From Prauserella endophytica (GTDB lineage: Bacteria > Actinomycetota > Actinomycetes > Mycobacteriales > Pseudonocardiaceae): 64,000 bases of DNA. The position numbers were made by a program, and so were the translations under genes. Below the pieces are notes generated by a model. That model saw only the letters and a list, made by a program, of their open reading frames with translations. It ran no database searches and was not told the origin of the DNA. Below are positions 7,091 to 15,155 of the stretch, in pieces. The DNA is taken from the NCBI RefSeq assembly GCF_005146945.1, contig NZ_SWMS01000031.1, positions 1 through 64,000 of the forward strand, read 5' to 3'. Position 1 is the first letter of the stretch, and every line of letters starts with the position of its first letter.

Positions 7091-8137
7091 GTGAACCCGA
7101 AGAAGCGAGCAGTGACCGTCGCCGTGGCAGGCACCGCGATCGGGGCGGCGGGGCTGGCCGTCATGGCGATGCCGGCCGGTGCGGAGGAGGCGCCGGAGCT
7201 GCCACCGGTCAGCGCGCAGGAACTGGTCAGCTCCGTGCTGCGGGCCGACATTCCCGCGCTGGCGGGCAACGTTCGGATCGAGAACGACCTCGGCCTGCCG
7301 TCGATGCCGGGACTGCCGGTGCTCGACGTCGAGTCGGCCCGGGTCTACCACGACGGTGACGAGGGCAGCCGCATCGCGCTGGAACAGGGCAGCAGCGAGC
7401 TGACGGTGGTGCAGAACGGCGGCACCGTGTGGTCCTACGACTCCGCGGAGAACTCCGCGACGAAGCTGACGGTGCCCGCCGAGACGCGGGAGCACCGGGC
7501 ACACGCACAGGAAGGGTTCTCGGACCCGACGTCGGCGGCGGGACAGCTGCTGGACTACGTGCGGCAGAGCAGCACGGTCAGCGTGGACGGCACCGCATCG
7601 GTCGCCGACCGCCCCGCCTACGAGCTGGTGCTCACGCCGAAGCCGTCGGAGCGCACGCTCCTGCGGGAGGTGCGGATCGCGGTCGACTCCGAGACCCGCG
7701 TGCCGCTGCGGATGTCGGTGCTGACCAACGGCACCACCGAGCCCGCGCTGGAGATCGGCTTCACCGACATCGACTTCGGGCAGCAGCCTGCGAACCTGTT
7801 CCAGTTCACGCCCCCGCAGGGCGCGACGGTGACCGAGGAGCGGCCGCGGGCCCACGACGAGCGGATGCCGGCCGGCGCGATCGGCGAGTTCTCCGGTGAG
7901 GGCTGGGACACCGTGTACACCGGCACCGTGCCCGCCGATCTCACGGCCGCGCAGGACACCGAGGGCCGCGACGTGCAGAGCCTGCTCGACCGGCTCGGCA
8001 AGCGCGTGAGCGGTGACTTCGGCTCCGGCTACGCGATCGAGACCAAGGTGGGCACCGCGATCGTCACCGACGACGGCCGCTTCGCGGTCGGCGCCGTGCC
8101 CCAGCAGGTGCTCACGGACGCGCTGGCGCAACGGTGA
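7091..8137 (+). CDS. LolA/RseB-like secreted lipoprotein-sorting domain protein
   Basis: A 348-residue protein. The GTG at 7091 is chosen because a perfect AGGAGGGG ribosome site precedes it; an open frame extends 45 bases further up. Residues 1-32 form a signal peptide ending near PAGAEEAP. The rest fits the actinobacterial LolA/DUF2092-like fold, with repeated antiparallel strands such as RLALRMSV-type segments and KVGTAIVTDDGRFAVGA near the end. Such proteins bind lipid or sense envelope state. The gene overlaps the following ABC ATPase gene by 4 bp (GTGA), so a joint role in envelope transport is likely. Confidence 0.8.
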   Translation: MNPKKRAVTVAVAGTAIGAAGLAVMAMPAGAEEAPELPPVSAQELVSSVLRADIPALAGNVRIENDLGLPSMPGLPVLDVESARVYHDGDEGSRIALEQGSSELTVVQNGGTVWSYDSAENSATKLTVPAETREHRAHAQEGFSDPTSAAGQLLDYVRQSSTVSVDGTASVADRPAYELVLTPKPSERTLLREVRIAVDSETRVPLRMSVLTNGTTEPALEIGFTDIDFGQQPANLFQFTPPQGATVTEERPRAHDERMPAGAIGEFSGEGWDTVYTGTVPADLTAAQDTEGRDVQSLLDRLGKRVSGDFGSGYAIETKVGTAIVTDDGRFAVGAVPQQVLTDALAQR

Positions 8138-9123
8138 GCACGTCCACCCAGGTCACCGGTGTGGACGTCGCAGAGGCGGCGTCCACACCGCCCGTGCCGT
8201 TGGCCGCGCGAACGAGGGGGCTGCGCAAGCTGTACGGCCGCACGGTCGCGGTGGACCACGTGGACCTCGACGTCCCCGAGGGCGCGGTGCTCGGCATGCT
8301 GGGCCCCAACGGCTCCGGCAAGACCACCACCATCCGCATGCTGCTCGGGCTCGTCCGGCCGACCGCGGGGCAGGTCAGCCTGCTCGGCCACCCGGTCCCC
8401 GAACAGGCCGGGCACGCGCTGCCGGACGTCGGCGCGCTCGTGGAGGGGCCCGGTTTCCACCCGTTCCTCTCCGGCCGGGAGAACCTGCTGCGCATGGCGG
8501 CGGCGGAACCGCGACTGGCCACATCGGACATCGCGGGCGCCGTGGCCGACGCGCTGGAGCGGGTCGGTCTCGCCGACGCGGCGAACCGCCGTTACCGCGG
8601 CTATTCGCTGGGCATGAAGCAGCGGCTGGGTCTTGCCGGAGCGCTGCTCGTGCCGAGGCGCATGGTGGTGCTCGACGAGCCGACCAACGGGCTCGACCCG
8701 GCGGGCACCCGTGAGGTGCGCGCGATCATCGCCGAGCTGCACGCGGCCGGGGTCACGGTGCTCGTCTCGTCGCACCTGCTGGCCGAGGTCGAGGCGACCT
8801 GCACCCACGTCGCCGTGCTGCAGGCGGGCAGCGTCGTGGCGCAGGGCGAGCTGGCCGAGCTGCTGGAGTCCGGCTCTCCCGCGCTGCTCGTGTCCACACC
8901 GGACGGCACCGCCGCGATGGAGGCGTTGCGGAGCAAGCGGATCCCGTCTCGGCTGACCCCGGGGGGCGTGCGGGTGGATCTCACCGCCACCACGCCGCCG
9001 GAGGTGGTCGCGGCCCTCGTGCACGCCGGGGTCGACGTGCACGAGGCGCGCCGGGACCGCACCGGGCTGGAGGACCTCTTCGCCCGGCTGACGCAGGAGC
9101 CACAGGGGGAGGTCAGGTCATGA
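8134..9123 (+). CDS. ABC transporter ATP-binding protein (exporter type)
   Basis: A 329-residue ATPase with Walker A GPNGSGKTT, signature YSLGMKQRLG, Walker B MVVLDEPTNGLDPAG and the switch His in SSHLLAEV. Residues 1-25 are a short variable leader and 230-329 form the CcmA/DrrA-like C-terminal extension. It belongs to the ABC-2 class that energises export of lipids, drugs or antibiotics. It is coupled by 4-bp overlaps to the LolA-like gene upstream and to the permease downstream. Confidence 0.92.
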   Translation: MSTSTQVTGVDVAEAASTPPVPLAARTRGLRKLYGRTVAVDHVDLDVPEGAVLGMLGPNGSGKTTTIRMLLGLVRPTAGQVSLLGHPVPEQAGHALPDVGALVEGPGFHPFLSGRENLLRMAAAEPRLATSDIAGAVADALERVGLADAANRRYRGYSLGMKQRLGLAGALLVPRRMVVLDEPTNGLDPAGTREVRAIIAELHAAGVTVLVSSHLLAEVEATCTHVAVLQAGSVVAQGELAELLESGSPALLVSTPDGTAAMEALRSKRIPSRLTPGGVRVDLTATTPPEVVAALVHAGVDVHEARRDRTGLEDLFARLTQEPQGEVRS

Positions 9124-9995
9124 CCGAGGTCGCGACGGCTCCCGCCGTGCCGGTCGCCGGGCGCGCGCACGCGTCGCTCGCGCGGCTCGTGCGCGCCGAG
9201 CTGCGGTGGATCTTCCGCAGGCCGCGCACGCTCGTGGTGCTCGGTCTGCTCGCGGTGATCCCGGTGATCGTCGGGATCGCGCTGACGCTGGTCGACTCTC
9301 CCGGACCGCCGGGAGGCGGGGACGGCGGCGGGGAGTCCCTGCTCGCCACGGCGGGCGGCAACGCGCTCGTGCTGCCCATCGGCACGCTCGCGATGGCGCT
9401 GGGCCTGCTGCTGCCGCTGAGCGCGGCGATGGCCGGTGCCGACGCACTGGCAGGTGAGAGCGCGCACGGCACGCTGCGCGGCTGGCTGCTGGGACCCGTG
9501 AGCCGGGGCAGGCTGCTGCTGGTCAAGTCCATCGGCGTCGCGGTCTTCACGGTGACGGCCACGGTGGTGATGGCGTTGACCGGTGTGCTCACCGGGCTGG
9601 TGATCAACGGAACCGGCTCGCTGTTCACACTGTCGGGCACCACACTCTCGTTCCCCGCCGCCTTGCTCAAGGTCGCGATCGCCGCGGGCTGGGTCGCGCT
9701 GCAACTGTGGGCGGTGGGCGCGGTGGCGCTGGCGATCTCGGCGTGGACCGAGCACCCGATGGTGGTGCTCGCCTCCGTCCTCGGCGGCGTGATCGTGTTC
9801 TCGGTGCTCGGTCTGCTCGACGCGCTCGACTGGCTGCACCCGTTCCTGCTCAACCACTCCTGGACCGACCTCGGCGACGTGCTGCGCGACCCGATGCCGG
9901 GCGGAGCGCTGGCGGAGGGAGCCCTGCGGGCGGGGTGCTACATCGCGATCGCACTGTCGCTCGCCTACGCCCGCCTCAGCACCAAGGACGGCTGA
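9120..9995 (+). CDS. ABC-2 type transporter permease
   Basis: A 291-residue integral membrane protein starting at the ATGA overlap with the ATPase. About six hydrophobic helices are visible, beginning with LVVLGLLAVIPVIVGIALTL and ending CYIAIALSLAYARL. It has the conserved ABC-2 pattern with a long first periplasmic loop rich in Gly. It forms the channel of the exporter with the preceding ATPase, probably as a homodimer. Substrate unknown. Transcription probably ends in the palindromic repeat at 10095-10119. Confidence 0.88.
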   Translation: MTEVATAPAVPVAGRAHASLARLVRAELRWIFRRPRTLVVLGLLAVIPVIVGIALTLVDSPGPPGGGDGGGESLLATAGGNALVLPIGTLAMALGLLLPLSAAMAGADALAGESAHGTLRGWLLGPVSRGRLLLVKSIGVAVFTVTATVVMALTGVLTGLVINGTGSLFTLSGTTLSFPAALLKVAIAAGWVALQLWAVGAVALAISAWTEHPMVVLASVLGGVIVFSVLGLLDALDWLHPFLLNHSWTDLGDVLRDPMPGGALAEGALRAGCYIAIALSLAYARLSTKDG

Positions 9996-10008
9996 CCGGT
10001 GCGGCTGA

Positions 10009-10119
10009 CCGCAGTGAAGGCCACCTTGCCTGCGCCCGCCCGTCTCCCTCCACCACCCAGACGGAGGTGCTCCGCGCCGCTGAGTCTGATTCAACGCAGT
10101 GAAGGTGGCCTTCACTGCG
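10009..10119. repeat. Intergenic palindromic repeat pair, likely bidirectional terminator
   Basis: The gap between convergent genes holds a half element (CGCAGTGAAGGCCACCTTGC at 10010-10029) and a perfect 25-bp palindrome at 10095-10119 with 11-bp arms CGCAGTGAAGG/CCTTCACTGCG around TGG. The same 25 bases recur at 56820-56844, and a related longer palindrome lies at 62338-62388. As an RNA hairpin it could end transcription from both sides; there is no T-tract. Confidence 0.7.
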
Positions 10120-10190
10120 GCCGGGCTCATCTCTGCACCGCGTCGAAGCGGCGATCCGGCTCTACGACGCGGCGCCACCCGCGGGGCGCC

Positions 10191-11204
10191 CTACCTCGAG
10201 ATGACCGCCACGCCGTCGGGGTCGAGCGCCAGCCGGACGCGTTCGCCTGCCCGCGCGGGCTCGGCCATCGGGGCCACCGCGTCCAGCGGCGCCGGTCCCA
10301 TGTCCGGTCGCACCGAAAGGCGCACGTGATCGCGCCGGTGCACCCTGCTCAGCACCTCGGCGCCCACCCCGTCGGCCGCCACCCGCACGGCGTTGGGCCG
10401 CAGGCCGAGTGACACCGCGCCGTCCGGCGCCCACGGCAGGCGCACCTCGCCCAGCGCGGAGGTGACGGTGCCGTTCGCGGCCTCGCCCGGCAGCACCGTC
10501 GTCACGCCGAGGAACCGGGCGACCCGCTCGTCGACCGGGCGGCGCCAGACGTCGAGCACGTCGCCGATCTGCTGGATCCGCCCGCCGTCGAGCACGGCGA
10601 GCCGGTCGGCGAGCGTCGCCGCCTCCTCCTGGTCGTGGGTCACGAGCAGGGTCGTGATCTTGGCCTGACGCAGCACCTGGGCGAGGTCGAGGGCGAGCTG
10701 TTCGCGCAGCTCCGCGTCGAGCCCCGACAGTGGCTCGTCGAGCAACAGCAGCCTTGGCCTCGGCGCCAGCGCCCTCGCGAGCGCCACCCGCTGCGCCTCG
10801 CCACCCGAGAGCTCGGTGACCTTGCGCCGCTCGTAGCCCGTGAGCCCCACGAGCTCCAGCAACTCGCGCACCCGTTGCCGCTGCGCCGGCTTGGCGACGC
10901 CGTGCATGCGCAGGCCGAACGCGATGTTGGCCGCGACGTCGCGATGCGGGAACAGCTGCCCGTCCTGGAACACCAGTCCGAAGCCGCGCCGGTGCACGGG
11001 CACGCGCCCGAGATCGGCGCCGTCCCAGCGCACGGATCCGGTCGCCGCGGGCTCCAGGCCGGTGATCGCCCTCAGCAGCGTGGACTTGCCGGAGCCGGAT
11101 GGCCCGAGCAGGGCCAGCACGTCACCGTCGGCGATCTCCAGCGCGGCGTCGCGCACGGCCGTGAACGACCCGTACGTCACCGTCAGCCCGTCGACCGTCA
11201 GCAT
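10191..11204 (-). CDS. Thiamine-type ABC transporter ATP-binding protein
   Basis: A 337-residue ABC ATPase of the Fe3+/thiamine/spermidine import group: Walker A GPSGSGKST, Q loop LVFQDGQLFPH, signature LSGGEAQRVALARAL, Walker B LLLLDEPLSGLD and H loop VTHDQEEA. Residues about 245-337 form a TOBE-like C-terminal domain. The ATG overlaps the permease stop (ATGA). It is the last gene of the riboswitch-controlled operon, so its job is to drive uptake of thiamine or a thiamine precursor. The assignment comes from the upstream TPP riboswitch and the TbpA-like binding protein. Confidence 0.85.
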   Translation of the reverse strand: MLTVDGLTVTYGSFTAVRDAALEIADGDVLALLGPSGSGKSTLLRAITGLEPAATGSVRWDGADLGRVPVHRRGFGLVFQDGQLFPHRDVAANIAFGLRMHGVAKPAQRQRVRELLELVGLTGYERRKVTELSGGEAQRVALARALAPRPRLLLLDEPLSGLDAELREQLALDLAQVLRQAKITTLLVTHDQEEAATLADRLAVLDGGRIQQIGDVLDVWRRPVDERVARFLGVTTVLPGEAANGTVTSALGEVRLPWAPDGAVSLGLRPNAVRVAADGVGAEVLSRVHRRDHVRLSVRPDMGPAPLDAVAPMAEPARAGERVRLALDPDGVAVISR

Positions 11205-12859
11205 CAGAACTCCCCTACCTGCGCCTGCGGCGCCCGCAACCGCTCGATCAACGTCGCCACGAGCACGGTCACCAGCATCAGCAACGTGCACGAGGCATAG
11301 GCCAGCTGGCTGTTCAGCTCGCCCGGCCTGCTCACGAGCGCCCCGATCGCCACCGGCAGCGTCGGGGCGTCGGGCCTGGCGAGGAAGCTCGTCGCGCCGA
11401 ACTCGCCCAGCGCCACGACGTAGCCGAACGCGGCGGCCGCGGCGAGCGAGCGGGCCGCCAGCGGGAGGTCGATCTCGCGCCACACCCGGGCCGGTCTCGC
11501 TCCGAGCGTCGCCGCGGCCTGGCGCAGGCGCTCGTCCACCGATCGCAGCACCGGCAGCACCATCCGCACCACGAGCGGGATGATCACCAACGCCTGCGCG
11601 AACGGCACGAGCAGTGGCGAGGTCCGCAGGTCACCGGGCAGTTCGCCGAGGGTGATCAGGTAACCGAAGCCGACCGTCACCGCCGACACCCCGAGCGGGA
11701 GCATCAGGGCGGCGTCCATGGCCTCGCCCGTCGCGCGCGCTCCCCGCCCCGGCGAGCGCCTCAGCGCCACGAGGGTCCCGGCGGCGAGCACGCCGATCAC
11801 GAGCGCGAGCACGGTCGCGTCGGACGCCGTGCGCAGCGAGTTCAGCGCGGCGTCCCAGCCGGTGACGCCGAGCGTGCCGTCCTCACCGCTGCCCGCGAGC
11901 GCGCGGTAACCGGCAAGGCTCCAGCCGTCGCGTGAGGACACCGACCGCAGCACGAGCGCGACGATCGGTGCCAGCAGCAGTGCGAGCACCCCGAACGCCG
12001 CTCCGACGACCCACCACTCGCGACCCTCCGGGCGGCGCGCCGTCTCGGCCTTCGACCGCAGCCGCACCGCGGTCTCCCTGCGCCTGCGCGCCAGCGCCCC
12101 GATGGCCAGCGCGGCGAGCACGGCGGCCAGTTGGACGAGCGATAGCGCGGCGGCGCCGGAGAGGTCGAGCAGGTTCACCGTGCGCAGGTAGATCTCGGTC
12201 TCCAGCGTGCGGTAGCGCGACCCGCCGAGCATGAGGACGACACCGAAGCTGGTGGCGCAGAAGAGGAACACCACCGCGGCCGCCGACGCGACGGCCGGAG
12301 CGAGCGCAGGCAGCGTGACCGTGCGGAACGCCCGCCACGGCGACGCGCCGAGCGCCCTCGCCGCGTCCTCGGCCCGCCGGTCGAGGTGCGCCCACAGGCC
12401 GCCGACCGTGCGCGCTACCACGGCGACGTTGAAGAACGCGTTGGCCAGCACGATCGTGGTCACTCCGCCGTCCGGCCAGAGCGCCCGGAACGCGAGCCCC
12501 ACCACCACGGTCGGCAGCACGAAGGGCACGAGCACGAACGTGCGGACCAGCGCCGTCCCAGGCAGGCGCACGCGCGCCAGCAGGAAGGCGACGGGGAAGC
12601 CGAGGACGACGGCGACCACGGTCGCGGCGGCCGCCTGCGCCACGGTGAACGCGGCGAGCTGCCACGTCTGCGCCTCGACGAGTGCCTTGGCGACGCCGCC
12701 GTCGGTGAAGCCGAGCCGCAGGATCGCCACGACCGGCCACGCGAAGAAGACCACGAGGAACGCGATGGGCACCACCGCGAGCGCCGTGACGCCCGCGGCC
12801 GAGGTTCGCGGACCCGCGCGGAGTCCTGGCCTTCCTAGCCTTCCAGCAGCGCGCGCCAT
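11204..12859 (-). CDS. Thiamine-type ABC transporter permease, double length (ThiP-like)
   Basis: A permease of about 551 residues with two fused membrane-spanning halves of about six helices each. Each half has the inner-membrane EAA-type loop (EDAARALGASPWRAFRTVTLP around residue 180, and RLRQAAATLGARPARVWREIDLP near 455). The fused arrangement is that of ThiP and FbpB. The ATG at 12859 is chosen, giving a 25-bp overlap with the binding-protein gene; an ATG at 12871 is also possible. It forms the pore for thiamine or precursor import. Confidence 0.83.
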   Translation of the reverse strand: MARAAGRLGRPGLRAGPRTSAAGVTALAVVPIAFLVVFFAWPVVAILRLGFTDGGVAKALVEAQTWQLAAFTVAQAAAATVVAVVLGFPVAFLLARVRLPGTALVRTFVLVPFVLPTVVVGLAFRALWPDGGVTTIVLANAFFNVAVVARTVGGLWAHLDRRAEDAARALGASPWRAFRTVTLPALAPAVASAAAVVFLFCATSFGVVLMLGGSRYRTLETEIYLRTVNLLDLSGAAALSLVQLAAVLAALAIGALARRRRETAVRLRSKAETARRPEGREWWVVGAAFGVLALLLAPIVALVLRSVSSRDGWSLAGYRALAGSGEDGTLGVTGWDAALNSLRTASDATVLALVIGVLAAGTLVALRRSPGRGARATGEAMDAALMLPLGVSAVTVGFGYLITLGELPGDLRTSPLLVPFAQALVIIPLVVRMVLPVLRSVDERLRQAAATLGARPARVWREIDLPLAARSLAAAAAFGYVVALGEFGATSFLARPDAPTLPVAIGALVSRPGELNSQLAYASCTLLMLVTVLVATLIERLRAPQAQVGEF

Positions 12860-13887
12860 TGCTCGATCCACCGCTCACGGCCCGCCTGCACCTGCTCGCC
12901 GGGCAGCGACGCGGGGTCCTCCGGCAGCGGCGCGGCCTGCGCCCAGCCGGACGGCAACGCCACACCCTCCCGCGCCGGGTAGACGTACATGTTCTCGGCG
13001 ACCGTGGTCTGGAACTGCTGGGAGAGCAGGAAGTCGACGACCTTGCCGGCCTTGTCGGGGTGCTTGGCGCCCGCGAGCACCCCGGCGTACTCGACCTGCC
13101 GGTAGCACGTGTCGAGCAGAGCCTTGGTGCGCGGCTTGCCGTCGTCGCCGATCTCCGCGGCCGGCGAGGACGCGTACGACACCACGATCGGCCTCGGGCC
13201 CTGGCCCGAGGAGCCGGAGAACTCCTGCGTGTACGCCTCGGTCCAGCCGCTCACCACCTGCACGCCGTTGTCCCTCAGGCGCTGCCAGTACTCCGTCCAG
13301 CCCTGTTCGCCGTAACGGGCGACGGTCGCGAGCAGGAACGCGAGCCCTGGCGACGACGTCGCGGGGTTCTCCACCACCAGCAGGTCGCGGTACCTCGGGT
13401 CGGCGAGATCGTCGAACGTCGCGGGCTCCGGCAGGCCGCGCTCGGCGAACCACCCGGTGTCGATGTTCACGCACACGTCGCCGACGTCGACCGCGGAGAG
13501 CCGGTGCTGCGAGTCCACCGAGTACCGCTGCGGGCCGCGGTCGGCCTCCGGGCTGGTGTAGGGCTCGAAGACGTTCTCCGAGAGCGCGCGTGAGGCGAAC
13601 GTCGAGTCGACGCCGTAGGCGACGTCGGCGATCGGGTTGGCCTTGGTGAGCACGAGCTTGTTGGTCAGCTCACCGGCGTCGCCCTCCTTCAGCACGCGGA
13701 TGCGGATGCCGGACTGCCGCTCGAATGCGTCGAGCACCTCCTGCGGGGCCGCCCACGACTCGTGCGTGACGAGCGTGACCGTGGTGGGACCCTCGGCCTC
13801 CTGGTCGTCGTTCCCACCCGTCAGGGTGCAACCCGCGGTCAGCAGCCCGGCCAGTGACAGTGCGGCCGCCGCACGAAGGAACCTCAT
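12835..13887 (-). CDS. Thiamine ABC transporter substrate-binding lipoprotein (TbpA-like)
   Basis: A 350-residue lipoprotein. The ATG at 13887 follows a strong AAGGAGGG ribosome site. The signal peptide ends in the lipobox LTAG-Cys20. The mature part matches the TbpA/periplasmic binding fold, with TVTLVTHESWAAPQEVLDAF, KANPIADVAYGVDSTF, GDVCVNIDTGWF and PIVVSYASSPAAE. It captures thiamine or a related pyrimidine outside the membrane and delivers it to the permease. The TPP riboswitch directly upstream supports the thiamine assignment. Confidence 0.88.
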   Translation of the reverse strand: MRFLRAAAALSLAGLLTAGCTLTGGNDDQEAEGPTTVTLVTHESWAAPQEVLDAFERQSGIRIRVLKEGDAGELTNKLVLTKANPIADVAYGVDSTFASRALSENVFEPYTSPEADRGPQRYSVDSQHRLSAVDVGDVCVNIDTGWFAERGLPEPATFDDLADPRYRDLLVVENPATSSPGLAFLLATVARYGEQGWTEYWQRLRDNGVQVVSGWTEAYTQEFSGSSGQGPRPIVVSYASSPAAEIGDDGKPRTKALLDTCYRQVEYAGVLAGAKHPDKAGKVVDFLLSQQFQTTVAENMYVYPAREGVALPSGWAQAAPLPEDPASLPGEQVQAGRERWIEQWRALLEG

Positions 13888-13925
13888 CAACCCTCCTTGT
13901 CGTGACCGGCGTCGTCCCGGCAAGG

Positions 13926-14022
13926 AGTGGGGCCTCCCTGCGCCGGCATGATCCGGATCAGGTGCGAACGGTCGTGGGCTCTCGCCCACCTCTCAGCCCG
14001 GCCTTCGCCGGACTCCCGTGGC
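13926..14022 (-). ncRNA. TPP (THI-box) riboswitch
   Basis: Read on the minus strand, the segment holds the THI-box landmarks in order: GGCTGAGAGGTGGGCGAGAG (13980-13998), then CACCTGATCCGGATCATGCC (13943-13963) and GGCGCAGGGAGG. These are the pyrimidine-sensor and pyrophosphate-sensor loops of the thiamine pyrophosphate aptamer. It ends about 40 bases before the binding-protein ATG, and the intervening AAGGAGGG suggests control of translation initiation. TPP binding should switch the importer off. Confidence 0.93.
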
Positions 14023-14061
14023 AAACGTGCAGCGTACTCGCCTCGGTACCACCATGGACGC

Positions 14062-14352
14062 ATGGCAGACGTACTCAACGACGAACGCATCGACGAAGCG
14101 CTGGGGCACCTGCCCCAATGGCAGCGCGAGGGTGACGCCATCCGGCGCGAGGCGAAGCTCGCCTCCTTCTCACAGGCGATCCAGGTGGTGAACCGCGTCG
14201 CCGAGATCGCGGAGAACGAGAACCACCACCCGGACATCGACATCCGTTGGCGCACACTGACTTTCCGGCTCAGCACCCATTCCGAGGGCGGCATCACGGA
14301 GAAGGACATCTCCCTCGCCGCCGAGATCGACGGGGTGATCGACGAGATGTGA
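14062..14352 (+). CDS. 4a-hydroxytetrahydrobiopterin (pterin-4a-carbinolamine) dehydratase
   Basis: A 96-residue protein starting MADVLNDERIDEALGHLPQW. It has the family signature ENENHHPDIDIRW around residues 52-64, with the catalytic His pair, and the following strand TLTFRLSTHSEGGIT. The enzyme dehydrates 4a-hydroxy-tetrahydropterin during pterin cofactor recycling; in bacteria without aromatic hydroxylases its role is uncertain. It is divergent from the thiamine operon. Confidence 0.9.
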   Translation: MADVLNDERIDEALGHLPQWQREGDAIRREAKLASFSQAIQVVNRVAEIAENENHHPDIDIRWRTLTFRLSTHSEGGITEKDISLAAEIDGVIDEM

Positions 14353-14430
14353 TCTCCGCCGGGATGGCAACCTCCGGTGTGTCGTGGCGCGTTGTCCGGG
14401 TAGCCGCAAGAGGGTGGAAGGGAGTGCGCG

Positions 14431-14697
14431 ATGAGCCGTTCGAGCAACGCTGTCAACACATCCGGAGTCTCGGGTGCCACGTCCCATCGCAGGCTCTCGA
14501 TCGTCTCGGGGCTGCTGATGCTGATGGTCTTCGGCGTCGGGGCGCTGCCCGCGGCAGCGGAGACCCGGGAGCGAGCGGCCACCGCAGAGGGCAGCGACAT
14601 CACGCAGGCGCTCGTGGTGGGCGGTGGGGCATTCGCACTCATCATCGCGCTGGCGGGCGCGGTGCTGTTCTACACCGCGAAAGGCCGTCGATTGTGA
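14431..14697 (+). CDS. Small membrane protein with signal peptide and C-terminal helix
   Basis: An 88-residue unrecognised protein with a good GGAAGGGAG ribosome site. A hydrophobic stretch (residues about 22-42, LSIVSGLLMLMVFGVGALPA) resembles a cleavable signal ending in AAAE. A short charged middle (ETRERAATAEGSD) follows, then a second membrane helix (62-82) and the positive end TAKGRRL. The predicted product is a very short extracytoplasmic peptide held by one helix. Function unknown. Confidence 0.6.
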   Translation: MSRSSNAVNTSGVSGATSHRRLSIVSGLLMLMVFGVGALPAAAETRERAATAEGSDITQALVVGGGAFALIIALAGAVLFYTAKGRRL

Positions 14698-14790
14698 ATT
14701 GGCCCACAGTTCACCGCCGAAGCTAACAACGGGGACGGGTCAGGCGCTTTCAGGGGTGAATCGCCCACCACCAGTCATTTTGGGGACCAC

Positions 14791-14895
14791 ATGAACCGCG
14801 CCCCCGTTCTCTCACCGGGTCAGCAGGCCGTCGTGACCGCGTTCGCGGTCACCGTCACCCTTCTGTTCGTGATCCTGCTCGCCGCGGCGGGCTGA
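14791..14895 (+). CDS. 34-aa single-pass membrane microprotein
   Basis: The ATG at 14791, preceded by GGGGA, opens 34 codons: MNRAPVLSPGQQAVVTAF, then a hydrophobic helix rich in Val, Leu and Ala to the stop. It is too short for normal gene finders. Its support is a ribosome site, a single clean membrane helix and an independent position 93 bp after the previous small membrane gene. No homologous family is known to me. Confidence 0.45.
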   Translation: MNRAPVLSPGQQAVVTAFAVTVTLLFVILLAAAG

Positions 14896-14911
14896 GCCAC
14901 CACACGCCGAA

Positions 14912-14942
14912 GCCGAGGCGCCCGGTCCGCCGGTGCCTCGGC
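14912..14942. terminator. Hairpin terminator candidate
   Basis: Arms GCCGAGGC (14912-14919) and GCCTCGGC (14935-14942) can form an 8-bp GC stem around a 15-base loop, just after the 34-aa ORF. There is no T-tract. The following 200 bp to the reductase stop hold no convincing gene. Confidence 0.4.
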
Positions 14943-15155
14943 GCTAGCGTGCTCGCGTCAAGGCGGCGAACCTGCCGCGATCTCGGGACACGGAAGGACG
15001 CCGTGGAGGCGCCGACCACGAGGTCGCGAATCGTGCTCCGGCGCGGTGTGATCGATGCCGTTAAGGCCGCGGAACACGGAGAGCGCCATCCGCGACAGGC
15101 GTTTGTCGCCACCGAAGGCCGCCGCAGTGACCGGCCCCGTTTCTCCGGAGGTCAC

